Shown here piece after piece: positions 33,493 to 46,102 of a DNA stretch of 64,000 nt; positions within the stretch are counted from its first letter, which is position 1; the number at the start of each line of letters is the position of its first letter. The stretch is from contig BJKQ01000006.1 in assembly GCA_006538405.1 (NCBI GenBank), positions 2,751,001-2,815,000 on the forward strand, given 5' to 3'. A program made the position numbers and the translations under genes. Origin of the DNA: Hansfordia pulvinata (taxonomy: Eukaryota > Ascomycota > Sordariomycetes > Xylariales). The notes under the pieces are model-generated. The model was given only the letters and a program-made list of their open reading frames with translations, had not been told where the DNA came from and searched no databases.

Positions 33493-36328
33493 TGTGAGGC
33501 TGTGCTCTGTTGCCTGCTGATTCGCTCCGTTCGTTGTATGCGTGTTTCCGCTTGCGTATCTGTATGTCGGAGAGCTGCGCCGTTTGTTTGATGTTGTTCT
33601 TCGTCGAGTCGAGAGTCGACAGAGGCGGAGATGGAGATGGAGAGACGAAAAAGAATCTCTAGACCTTTCTGTCGTTGTCCTTGTTTCTTATGCGCTTGCG
33701 TCTTTATCTTGGATGAGTTGAAAGAAGAAGAGACACGACTTTGTTGCTCGCCCTTGCGCCGGGGCAATTGGATTTATCAATGAATATGGACGATGAACAA
33801 CTGTCTTTGAATGATGCTGAGGATGAAAGGGCAATGTTCTGGTGGCGTAGAGGTTGAATGGGCCTTGTTCAGCGAGGCCCTCTCTTTGACCCGGTGCTCG
33901 AAGACGTGTGGGCTGCCCTCCCTGGAAAGGAGACGAGGGCGAGGAAGGGGAAGGACGACCGGAGTCAAAGACGGTGGGAGCAGGGACGCAAGGGCAGAAT
34001 GCCCTTGATCGGATGGTCGGGCGGGCTGACTGGTGAGAATGAGATGATGCTGAGAGGTGAAAGGAGACGGCGTTTCGTGGGGCTGTTCTTTGGCTCTTAG
34101 AGCGTGGATGCTTGTTATGTATGTTGATGAGGGCTGTCTCGTGGGTCCTGGACGACGGCGGCGGTTAGGACCTTGGCTCTTCTCTGCTCTGTTTGCCATG
34201 GCTTGCCTGCCTGCCTGTTCCGCATGCTCCCCTACGCTGGCGGACATGGCGGACATGGCGGGCAATGGGCTACTGAAGCGCGGAAGACTGGACTTACATG
34301 GCCTGGCTGTGGACTGTGTAGCTATTCCCGGCGGGACACGACGAGAGTGCTGTTCCGGCCTCCGCGGGGGCTCTGTCTGTAGTGCCAGTCAGCTTCTCTG
34401 CAGGTCCGCAAGTCTGTACGTCCGGTGTCTGTATTCTGGTCTCTGCCCTCTGCTCTGGCGCATGGCGATGCGGCTCGGTGCATGCAGTCGCCGGCTCGAT
34501 GGGCCCATTCATTGACACCGACTCTTCGGACACACCGCGTGGCTCTCGGCGAGCAGAGGCACGGGAACCCCTCCCCGGCCCAGCAGTTCGCGCACACACC
34601 CGCGACGCGGAAAGCGACGTCGTCGGACGAACCGGGGCTGTCGGCAGAGCAGAGAAGGGCAGGGCAGGCCAGGGCAGAAATGCAGGTAAGGCTGACAGAC
34701 AAAAGAGGTGCCGGGGAGGGCCTCCGGGCGGGGGAGAAAGGGGTGCCAAAGGGGACTGGAAGGGCGATGGAAGGGGTAGAACAGACCTCAATGCAGCACG
34801 AGCTCCCCTTGTGATGCAATACGCCTCAGCAGGCCTTCAGCTCCCTCAATGCCGTGGGTGGTGGGATGGATGGATATGGCAACGTCTCCGGTGTGCCAGG
34901 TCCAGTTGAGGTATCTCTTTTTCCTTTTCGATTTCGGGGGATCTGTATCGGCAAGCCCGTGGGATAATGCCAGTGATACCTGGGAAAGAACGGGCGGTCC
35001 AGTCCCGTCATTCAATGCCTGTGGTAGGTACGGTAGGTATCGTCTTCGCGCGCCACTCCGACACCAGTTGGCAAGCTTTCGGTCGGTAGGAGGTCAGGTT
35101 GAAGTTGACGTGGGTGGCCTTGAAGGTAACTTGGTAACTTGGAAGCTGCCACCGACGGGAAGGGTAGCCGTCGGTTGGAAGGAAGTCGCGCGTTTAGGCC
35201 GGCGGGGAGGTACCTCTCTCTGTCTGGGGAGGTACTGTGGATGTATGTACGATAGGCAGGAAAGGTGATGGATGAGTGGCTCGCAGCTGGAGCAGTTGTC
35301 GCCGGGTGGTCTGTGTGCGATGCTTCTTCTTCTTCTTCTTCTGCTACCGCTGTCGCTTGTGATGCTTCTTCTTCTTCTTCTTCTCCTCCTATTCGTCCTC
35401 CTTCTTCTCCTTCTTCTTCTTCAAGTTGTTGCTGTTGCTGTTATTGCTGCTGCTGCCGACTAGGTGATGCGGTTGCTGGGCTGAGGGATGCGTTGAGGCG
35501 CCGGCGAGGTGGTCGATGCAGGCAGCCTTTCCACCAGACTCGCAGGTGTTTTTTCTTTGTTGTCCCGCTCTACGGGAGTGAGAAGAGGAGCTGCCGATGC
35601 CGCTCGTAGACGGGTTCGTTTTCTGTTTGCACAGGGCCAACTCCGAACTCAGCACAACACAACTCGGTGGCAAGACGAAACGACCTTTGTGGTCGTTTTT
35701 GTTGTTGCTGTTGTTAGGTCAGGCCAGGTTGGGTCGGGTCGGGTCAAGCAACACACAACATGGTGGCCGCGTTGGAAGCAGCCGTTCTGGAGACACACGG
35801 AAATGGCCCCGAAAGGCATGAGAGACGGGACACGGGACTGTTGACACATTTTGTAACTCTTTCTCTGTTGCCGTGGCTTTTCTTTGCTCGACGCAAAGAG
35901 GCCAGCGTCGGCGCCGCTGCGCTGCGATGGCCGTTTTCGGAACCACCACCACCACCACCACACATACAAACACACACACACATACACACGCTCACACACA
36001 CATACACACTCTATACCTCTGCGAACGATCAAAAGAGCGCGACAGAAGCAGAAGCAGAGACGAAGGCTTCGCAGCGCCGCCTCCCCCTCGAGGGCTGCCA
36101 CTTTCTGGCTTGGTCTGCAAGCCTCCGCCCCCATGAGCCGTGCAACGGTATCTGCGAGCCCAGATGCTTCCGTTTTGGAATACAGGCCCTCTCTGTCTCT
36201 ATCTCTCTCTCTCTATATTGTATGTGTGCGCGACAGAATGGTGTATTCTACGGACTACGGCTGAAGATGGCAAGGGACGGCGCTCAACCGGCCTCCCTCG
36301 AAGCCGATTTTAGCACAGGGACCCTTTA

Positions 36329-36369
36329 GAGAGAGAGAGAGAGAGAGAGAGAGGGTGTGTGTGTGTGTA
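36329..36369. repeat. GA then GT compound microsatellite
   Basis: Uninterrupted GA units directly followed by GT units in intergenic DNA. Confidence 0.9.
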
Positions 36370-38241
36370 TTCAATCTGTCGTTCTGTCTTCAGGCAGGGA
36401 AACGGCGGATATAGTTCACGCAGGTTCCCGAAACCTCCCTGTCATGGCCCCCTGACCGAGCAAGCCGGGATGCCGTCGTAATCTATTCTTGCTTGCTTGT
36501 GGGCGGGGGGTGGAAATGGACAGACCGGCAGTGGGACAGACTGACAGCTAGAAAGTCCACTCATAACTCATAGGGCCAACACCGTTGGCTGGCTGGCTGG
36601 CTGGCTGGCTGACTGACTTGCTGGGATGGATGGATGGATTGATGGTTGGTTTTGGGTGGATGCGTGGGTTGGTTGGACGGGCGGGTGGAAAGCCCACGTC
36701 GAGCCCTCCGAAAACGTGCCCTCCCTTGTTCGGCAGGGCCACCAAAATAATCCGGCTACGCCTCGCAGGCTAGCCTTGGCTTGTCTTTAGTAGCCCTTTC
36801 CGAAAGGTGGCTTCGTTTTGAGAGGGAGGAGGGGGGGGGAGGTTGAAAGCGTGCGCCCAATGCAGCCCGGCCAGGCAGAGAGAGGGGCGCTTTCTTCTTT
36901 CTCTCCTTTGCCTTTCTTCCTACCGGCTCTTTGACACTGCACTTTGCAGCGTGTGTATGTCGACGAGAGGCAAAGGTAGAGGGAGAGAGATGAGGAGAAA
37001 GATGGTGTGTCTCCCTTCATTGCGGGGCTTGTGTGGCTGATCTGTCCCCTCTGCAAACAGCAACGCCTCGCCACGATGGCGCAGTCCAGAGTCTCTCTCT
37101 CTCTCTCTGTGTCTGTCACTCTCTCTGCCCCTCTCCTCCCGCCATGACCTTCAGATGCGTCCGGTGTCTCCGCTTCCCCTCTCCCCCCCATTGCGGATCT
37201 GCAGAGGCTTTCGCTAACCAAGAAAGCCGCAGAACGCCTCAGGATTCCAGGCCCCCCTCCCCCGGGATACCCGTACATGGGGTGAGTTGGCCGGGCCCAG
37301 CAACCCCTGTCGGGAGATCGCGGTTACTTGCAGTAGCGGCTCTTCAGCCTCTATTCCTCTCTCTCTTGAGCGCCACCACACTGCCCGATATGAGCGCCAC
37401 CCACTGCTCGACATGAGCCGTCAACTTGTACACCGCCAGTGACTGTTCTGTTCTCTCTTCTCTCGGGCAGCCCTCGCAGTCGTAAAGCGCAATTTCCCGC
37501 AGGTTCGGATCGGCGCGGTCGCCCGGAACCGCATGGCCCTCTCCGTTCCGGCCTTGCTCTCTCTCTTCCTCTCTCTCTGTGTCTCTCTTTCCGTGTCCCG
37601 TGTCGCTCCATCTTCTCCCCACAAGCCGGCAAACGCCCTCTGTCGATCGATAATCGTGGGGAAGACGGGAATGGGGCTCTCTACTTCGCGGTGCCGCATC
37701 CCAGACGGTGAAGCTGTCGGGAGGGGAAAGAGAAAGAGGTCGACTTGGGCGTAGATTGGCAATGATGATGTTTTACCTGGTACCTAGGTAGGTAAGATAG
37801 GTGAGCAAATCGAACAACGAGGAGGATAAGAGTCATACACACAGGACTTATATCATGTTAGGAAAAGAAATAGCCCCTCAGGTCGTCTCTAAACAGTCGT
37901 TTCCCGAATAAAGCGCCATCGCCATGGCCATTCCGTCCTCACAAAGCCCTCCATTCTCTCGAGATCCAAATTCCTTTCCCCCTCCCCGCACACAGCGGCG
38001 GCAAATCCCGACAAAGCATCCAAGAACCACTCGCACGCACTCACATCCTGGTCCCCCCCGTCGAGATGGTTCGAACCGTTGGAGAGGAAGAAAACGAACG
38101 CCTGCATCCGGCCGTGAGCAATCTGGCGAACACGTAACACAAGAAAAGGAAAGAGGGCAGGCCGAAGGGGGCGGGGTCCCCAACGTTCCATTCCGCTCCC
38201 GCTTCCGCTGGACGGAACAGAACAGAACAGAACGAACGCAG

Positions 38242-38271
38242 CGAACGAACGAACGAACGAACGAACGAACG
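38242..38271. repeat. GAAC tetranucleotide repeat
   Basis: About seven tandem CGAA/GAAC units in intergenic DNA. Confidence 0.9.
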
Positions 38272-39730
38272 CAATGAACGAAGGAGGAAACAGTGCCACT
38301 GCGGCCAACTCGAGATTGCTCTCAAGCAGACTGCCGTCGCGGAACCGACTGCCGAACTCGCGCTTGCGTTTGTTTGCACCTGGGTGAAGGGCGACCGGTT
38401 CGTGGTCTCTCCCACCACTCGGAAAGGCTGGCTCTTTTTTTCCTTTTTTTCTCCTTCTTGTTTTTCCCTTTTCTTCCCAGGGGCAGGGGAATCATAGAAT
38501 GCCTCGACCCGGCCTCCCCGAAAGGCCTTCACTCAGCAACAGCGTTCGTCTCCTTCCTTCCTTCCTTCCCGCGCACGTGCTTTGCGGCGTCATGTGACAT
38601 GGAGAATCGGCAGCAGGCGTCGAGAAGCACCAGCAGAGACACAAGAATCACGGCCGTCTATCAAAGAGGTCTTCCCTGGGGCGTCAAGCAAAAGACTCCC
38701 GTCAAGCATAAGACAGACCGGTGTAGCCAAGGCCGGGCGCCGCCATATACGAGTACGGACACGCGGGCGGACGCCTCGCGCTGTCGATCTGTCCCCGCCG
38801 GGTTTCCCTCCCCTATTACCTTCCCCCTTCCAAAGCATCGACATGGTTTCCGCCCAGGGCAAAACCCTCCTGACGCAACGAGAAAGGGGACAGGTCAACT
38901 TTTGCACCACCGCCACCCCGTCATCTTTCCCGTTCCCGACCCCCCTCCCCAGCTCCGGACGCGTACAAGTAACACACGCGCAGCCATCATACCCATCACC
39001 TGACAAAGCCACGTCGCGTCACGCCACCAAAATCCACACCGGCGAGCCGCCACATCACTTGGGATGGATGACCTGAGAAATCCAGGCCCCATCCCATGCC
39101 CCGGGACATGCAGCATGGGTTTCGCGCTTGGCTGGCCGTGGCGCTGCCGGAACCAGTCCCCCATTCGGTCTGAGACACCATGCGTCGACTTCCATCTATT
39201 CATCTCGTCATGCTTGCCCGTGGTGGCTCTCTGCAGAGGCGAGAGCAGCCTGGCAGCGGAATGCCAGAATCATCATCCAAGAGTATCATCCAAGAGTCAC
39301 GGGCCACTTGCCACTTGCCAGATATGACGACAACAAGAATATATAGGTACCTACCTAACGGATACACGGGCACCGTGGCCTTGGTGTGTGCTAGTTCTTC
39401 CGCAACCATGAGCTCAAATACAGTCACAACGCGGAAGATGGACAACTTGAACACGTGACATTGGTGGAGGCTTGCGCTCATCTCCACCCATTCCCTCCTA
39501 CCTCTAGTCTATCATGGTCACTAATAAAAGATGAAAGCAAAGACCAATCCCGTCCACCCGGTGCCAAGATCCCTGACGCGAGTGGCGTGGCTTGCAGAGG
39601 AATGTACCTCAACGTTGCCAACCCTACCTTGGGTACACCCAATAAACGCCCACTCCTCGTAAACTACCAACAGCATTCCCTATAATCCAAACCGCGCCCG
39701 TCCTATCCAAACACCGCCCGCACCGCCTGC

Positions 39731-42279
39731 CTATTCTGCAAAGCTCGAATGCTGCGAAGCCGGCCGCACCGGCTCCGTGGGCTTGACCGGCGGCGTCATG
39801 ATCTGCTGCGAAGGTGAAGGGGACAACGCCGTCACCGGCGGCAGAATCGACGCGGCAGGTGTCGACTGCCCAAAGCTGGACGACCGCCTCGATGGCGGAG
39901 ACCGCTTGAGCGGCGAGAGACCGTTCTGAGTCGGTGGGAGCGTCGGCGACTTCAGCTCGCCATTGCGCTGCTTGAGCTGCGGCGTCGACAAGATGGGGGA
40001 TTGAGGGTGCCCGTGGCTTGCTCGCCGCGCGCTCGAAAGAGACACGGCCGGCGGCGAAAGCGCAGACAAAGGACTCTTCGCCGAGTCGAAGGATGGCTTC
40101 ACGGGCGAGCCTGAAGTCGCCGGAATGGAGGGCACCTCCGTGTCCGCGTGCGGGGGCAGGCTGGTGGCGGCCGACCCCAATGCGTCAAACGCCCCTTTAG
40201 GAGACGGCCTGTCCTCGGCCGCTGGCATCGCCGCGCCCGGTGAAGAGTTGATCAGCGTGGAATACGCCTTGGACTTGGTGGGCGACTGGTCGGGCGGCGA
40301 CAGGTTCGGGTGGGAAGACAGGAAGGGGTTCGCCGAATTCAGGGTGTCCCCGTTGGCATGCGGCGAGCTGGGTCCCGCGCTCGGCTGTGCGGGCTTCACG
40401 GGAATCGTGGACTGGGAGGCTGGCTGGCCTTGCTGGCCTTGCCCGTTGGCGCTGGGATTGGCCACGGCTTGGGGCGAGAGGTCCGGTTTCGTGGTGATTT
40501 TGGAAGGGATTTCGACCACCAGTGTGTCCTTGATGGACGAAGGCCCATCCTGCTCAACATCCACCATCTCCGAATCCGCTTCAGCCTCGTCGCTGGTCTG
40601 GGTTGTCGGCTTGGCCAGCTGAGCCTTGCATGAGTCGCACACAAACTGGAAATCCTCTCTTTCCGCAGCTGCCTCACTAACGCCAATGCAGCCACTGTGC
40701 TGCCACACGTTACACCTCTCGCAGGCCACGCTGTGATTGCCGTCGTCCACCTGACCATGCACACCACAAACACAGTCAAATGTCCACTCGTCGTCCTCTT
40801 CGTCGAGTTGCTCCAGCGCCCTGCGGTTCTTCTCGATCTCGGCTTTGAGTCGCCTCCCAGAGAGACGCGCGTCGGGTTTGTTGCTGCCAGAGAGCTGAGC
40901 GAGTTCACCCTCGTACTTGGAACGCCTCGACTGCCGCTCCTGGAGTCTTTGCTCCCGCGACAATAGGCGGTTGTCGCGCTCCCTTTCCATTTTGGCCCGG
41001 CGTTGCTCCTCCTTGCGGTTGGCAATCTCTTGACGGCGGCGTTGCTCTTCTTCTTGTCGGGTCTCTTCTTCGTGACGCGTAGCCTCGGCCTTGTTTGCCA
41101 ATCGACTCGATCGCTTGGCAAACGCCATCTTCTCCAGGCTGGCCAGCTCCTTTTCCCTCTTCTCGACCTTTCTCTGGCGACTCGACTCCTGTTTGAGGAG
41201 AATCGGGAGGAGATGCTCCTCGATGGCACTTCTGAGATTCTTTTCGTTCTCATCGCGAGTCTTCTGCATCGACTGTAGGAGGGAGTTAATCTGTGGCAGA
41301 TTGGCACCGACGCATTCCCACTTCGCGCCACCCAGACCGTCGTCCCGGGGCTCCGAGGGCTGTTCGTCGTTGGCTTCGGGAGTGTCGGCATCAACTTCCG
41401 AAACACGGCGGCGCTTGGCAGCTCTGGCAGCAGCCTTGGCCTTTTGCGAGTTCTTCTTGAGCTTTGGCGCGGTCGCTGCGGGCTGAGCGTCGGTCAAGCG
41501 ATAAAGGCGATTGTCGTCTAGGATGTAGTAGGTCCGGTCGTGGCTGTCCCAGCCGCATGGCTCGATTCTCTGCCAACCGGTCAGCACAGTACTCGCCTTC
41601 TAGCTATTCCTACTAGGAAGACTTACCCATTCCGTTTGGTCGCCCGGGGTCTGTTCATCCATCTTTTCGCGGATACGCTCCGGATGCAGCATGACCCACC
41701 GAGTGAGTTGTTGGAGGACCTCCAGCTGGACCGGTTGTTAGCAGGGCCGGAAGGCCAGGGGGATGGGATAGCTGGACGTGCCTTCTGCACCGGATCAAAG
41801 TCGTGGAACCTGGCGGGGGTTTCCTGGGTGCCGAAAGGATTCTTGTGAGGGGCCTTGGCGACATATTGGCGGCGGGTGTATTCATCAAAAATCGCAGGGC
41901 TGTGGACGTTAGTTGCGACGAGAGAGCAGCGAGGGGGTTTGACGTACGTTAATCCGCGATGCGACGAGACAAATTTGAGCAGAGCAAGTCCAATATCGGA
42001 GAGGACGGTTGAGTTCGGCTTGAGGCATTCGGCTTCGAGGTCCTGCGTGCTCCGAGGTTAGCGGTGAGATGACAGCAGCTTCTTGCGACGACGACATACG
42101 TCCATGTCGATGCTATCATCGATCTTGACAACCTTTCCGAACAGGAAGATCCACTGAAAGAGGTTGGCGAGGTACCACGAGTTACGGACGCGCTGCAACA
42201 GTGACTCGTCGGGTGCGGCGCTTGCCGCAGGCTCATCGGGCTCAGCCTGGGGGCGAGACCGCTTCCGAGAGGCGACCAT
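39731..42279 (-). CDS. DDT/WHIM- and PHD-finger chromatin protein
   Basis: Five exons (42279-42100, 42042-41948, 41899-41782, 41725-41627, 41569-39731) encode 776 aa. The N-terminal 160 residues resemble a DDT/WHIM module: SWYLANLFQWIFLFGKVVK, then LALLKFVSSHRGLTPAIFDE, VLQQLTRWVMLHPERIREKM and WRIEPCGWDSHDRTYYILDD. A basic KR-rich nuclear-localisation patch follows. A long charged coiled coil (about 270-418) leads to a C4HC3 PHD finger at about 430-478 (CVCGVHG, CERCNVWQH, CDSCKAQL). The C-terminus is a Ser/Pro-rich disordered tail. DDT/WHIM proteins pair with ISWI-type remodelers and PHD fingers read histone H3 tails, so a remodeler subunit or histone reader is likely. The third intron (41726-41781) has a clear GCTAACA branch site and probably a GC donor. 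No frameshift. Confidence 0.85.
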
Positions 42280-45200
42280 GGTGTGCGGGTGACGGCGCAC
42301 TAGAGCTGGATGTGGGGAGTTGGTGTTTATTGTACAGAGGCTGGCGATGATGGCCGATCCAAGATCATGGCCGAGCGACTGCAAGAAGGTTGCTGGTTGA
42401 TGCGAGGGTATGCGATTGGAGGGGTCTGCGGCGCGAGAAACGGCAAGAGGAAGGTGGGATGACAGGTGGCAGCTGAGGGATGCGGGCAGGAATCAAAGCA
42501 GAGAAAGGCTTGTGCTGATGAGGCTGTTGGCCGCGGCAGATAGAGCAAGAGGAAGAGAGGCCACAGCAGTCGGCGGCGTTGGTGGTGATGATGGGTGAGA
42601 GAACCGAGGCGTGGTTTGCTGGGACCGGATCGGATCGCTGACTGGCGTCAGGCTAAAGTTTCACAGGCGCGGCGCGGCGCGGCGCGGCTTCCCTGCATGA
42701 CGCGCCAGGGCAGCGGGCCACTTAATGTTACGACGCGGTAGGGCGACTGGACGTGTAGTGACCTAGCGACTACCCCACCATGTCTGCCTGCATCAATATG
42801 TGTGGTCATTACATGTACGGAGTAGGTGCTTGATGCACCGGGCTATGCTCTGATTTGGATAGTTGCATATTTCATCTCGGCCTTGTGTTGCATCTAACGT
42901 GAGTGTGCTGCCCCCATGCCGTGTCCTGGGTTCAACATCCCACTTCGGTTGAATGAGGTGTCACTTGACGTTGACGGCGGCGGACTGTCAAGTACGCGTC
43001 GTGCGTGCTGTATTTGTTCAATTCAATGCAGGGCATAGACTTGATCAATGCGGCCATGGGGCCCGTCCCTACCAGTCCGACATGAACTGCCGCCTTGAGT
43101 CATCCAAGGCCTCGACGCTCGCCCGATGTTTGGACGTGCGTGCTCCTTTGAACCCGCTCTTGGTTTCACGCCTCGTTCGATATTTTCGAGGACCGCGCCA
43201 GCCGCAGCCGTGGGACTTTGCGCTCGCATCATACCACTGATCGGTCAATGCGCCAAAGATTCGCGCCTCTGCCCCTTCACTCGAAGCACTCTGATGAATA
43301 AACGACGGCAGCGTGTCCGAAGAGACGCAGCACGCATGACTGGACCGAGGCTACGTGTATGCAGGGGGCCGAATGGCAGAGCATCAGCAAAATAGTTGGT
43401 GATCTGCCCACAGGCTACGAGTACTCTCGTACATAGAGGCCCGAAATCCTCTCCATCCAGTGTGAAGTTTGGTAAAAACCCGAAAAGCCGAGTCTGATCC
43501 CGAGATGAAATTAGCACTGTTACTAGATGCCCAAGTTGGCGATACAAAAGATGACCTCAACTCGGTCACGACACGCTGGCGGGCGGGTGCCGTGATTCCC
43601 GGCCCCGAGACTGGTGCGTACTCGTAGGCAGGGCACCCGGGAAAGATGCCGTCCCGTCTGTGCCTGGCCGCAGTCCGCAGCTTGCCGTTTGCCGCTCGTT
43701 GTGTGTACGGGTAAGGTAGGTAGCCAAGACCGGGTGGCCTTGCTGGTATCTTCTCAGACCCTCTATGCCTTCGTATCCAACGGGCAATCGAACACGCGTC
43801 TCGAGCCCTCAAAGTCGATCTTGCAAAAACGCCAAGCCACATGCTAAGCCCTGGCATAATTGCAAGTCACGCAAGTCCACGGCTGCGAAGCCGAGAATGC
43901 CCCGACACTGCGGACTCGCAAAACAACCATAGTGGAGCAATGGCATATTTCACAGCGTTGAGTCCCACGATCGACACTGACACCTTTAGAAGCTTTTGGC
44001 CGTGTAGGAGGGCAAGAATAGACACTCCTAGGCCTGGAAGCCTTCAAACACAGAAGATTGTGCTCAATGAATGGAAAGATGCTGTACGTGGTAGTGGGTG
44101 CGGGCACATGTGCATGATACATGAGGGACGCGTACAGGAACAACTTTGATACCAGGTACCAAGGCTGTGGGCGATGGATGCTGCAATCCGACCTCAGCAT
44201 CATTGGAACGGAACATCAACAGGCAGCTCGCATGGCTCCTAGGCCTACATTCATCACCCCCGAGACCTTCATCGTTGCTACCATCGGTAGGCGCGATGAC
44301 AGGATCAAGAAGCCTCCAGAAAGAATTAAGGGTGAACTTGTAGCGGTGCCGAGTACATGAGGCGTGTGGGCAGAGGGTGTATCTCACACGGTAAGTACGG
44401 TACGAACTCCGAAAGTCCAGTGGGGTTGGCAAGGCAGACTGGAACCGCAGGCTGACTGCAGGCCCCGCTGAAGCAGTCCTAGGTTGGCTTCCCTGCTGGA
44501 GGACCCGCCCGTGCCGCGCAGGCAGGGTTCGAGAATGGGCTCCCTCATCCCTCCACCGGCTCTATGGAAGAGTACCTGACGGTTGAAGCACGTTGGATGG
44601 CGGGCAACCGGGTCCAACTGGGTGCCCGTGCGGCTGGGTGAGACGGCCAGCCCCTGAATGCACCCGCGCTTTCTTCTTGACAGGTCAGCACTCGACAGGT
44701 ATCGTTCATGTAACCATCTATCCTCGGAACATTTCTACAAGGCAACTTAACAGCCATCCCATCTCGTCATTTTCGAGCATCTGAAAGTGAACCAGAACTC
44801 GGCTTGCTTGATAGCTAGAACGGAAATTCTGAGAGATCGTTGACCACCGCACGGTAATAGGTTGGTCTGAATCTTACCTACGCACACGTACTCTTTAGGT
44901 AGGTATCCAACGACTTTGGGTACCTGGAGAAAAACCACAGCCAACGCAGGTGCCGCTTACATCCATACGAGTACCTAACTCTGTATGTAAATGGCAGACA
45001 CTTCCAGTTGGAGTGTGTCTCGCCTAGCTCTATCTCTGAGGTACTTATCGTCTCGCCCTGTATACATGTCAGGTCAGCTTCGTATTCCGCATATATGTAT
45101 CTCAGCGCCCATCAAACCGCTGGAGAGACCCTTTACGGGCTTTCTCATGCGATGGCGCCATGTGCTCTCAGGGTCTGCATGCTGTACTCGCGGGTGCCGA

Positions 45201-46102
45201 TTCCCTCCACTGCTCCTGAGTCCCAAGGCCAGGCCCCAACTTGGTCGGATTCTGCATGTGAGGCAGTCGATCTGTCTGGACGATGCTCCTTGTGTGTTCA
45301 GTTGTCCGTCTATGTAGCTCCATCTGATCTACCTACTCGTACTGTGCCTGCCCACCTGCACATGATGTACTCCATCCGTAGAGCACGCCTTGTCAGGTAC
45401 GGGGCCGTTACTCGCATCCATGTATCGTCCTCTTTGACCTGCGCTGCCGGAGCTGCGGCTAACTTGGACAACTACTCGTGTCTACCTTCGTAGATTTCTG
45501 GGCGGCCCTGGTCCCTGCTTCAACTTCACAGCCGCCCGTCGCCCCTTGGCACGGCCTTGCACCGCCCTACGTACAAACGAACACACCACCAGAACCACCT
45601 CGCGTCCGCCTCACTCATCAGCACGACTGCTGGCGACAACGCCGTAAACCGACCCATCGCGGCCTCCGACTCGCCAGCTTAGGTGCTTCACGTACCGGCT
45701 TCCCTCGACGGCCATCACGGCACCGGTGCACATTGGCCCCCCTTTCGAAGCCCCCGACTACGGATACTCGACAGCCCTACACGAAGCGGCCCAGGCTCTT
45801 GCTTTTACGCCTCCGCCCCCTCCGCTCGATTAGACGTCGCCGGCCCGACCTTTCAGCAACCGACTGGTCGTTCGACTTTGACGACCCGACTGTCGCTCGT
45901 TTCCACGCTCGCCACCGCCCGCCGCCATCCCACGCCGGCCAACAAGCAACAACCGCCCAGGGCCGACTGACTTGATCTCAATGTTGCTAATGTCATCCTC
46001 GTCGCCCTAACCCTCCAATCGCAAGTGCGCTTGCGCGCTTCGCGCCTCCTCTTGCCTGGCCTCCTCGATCCCTTGGCTGCCCAAGCCACCCACATAAGCA
46101 CC
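42280..46102. other. 3.8-kb divergent region between the PHD-finger gene and CCH1
   Basis: No supportable gene. CGCGG repeats lie near 42667-42688. Four TACGAGTA/TACTCGTA motifs lie at 43416, 43619, 44966 and 45334, and a TAGGTA cluster near 44896-44905. The last 600 bp before 46103 are C-rich and probably the CCH1 leader. Confidence 0.55.

Larger units (their letters stand above)
33493..39730. other. 6.2-kb intergenic region upstream of the HMG-box gene
   Basis: No convincing gene on either strand; all frames are low-complexity or shadow-like. It is rich in microsatellites: CTT near 35328-35430, AC near 35962-36010, GA/GT at 36329-36369, GGCT near 36587-36612, GAAC at 38242-38271, and long pyrimidine tracts. 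One TACGAGTA lies at 38748. The HMG-box gene probably has a long regulatory upstream region here. The right end contains the 3' side of the PHD-finger gene. Confidence 0.5.

Noticed and set aside
38060..38085. GGTTCGAACC as a tRNA T-arm
   Set aside because: It is simply a self-complementary decamer; no cloverleaf can be drawn around it.
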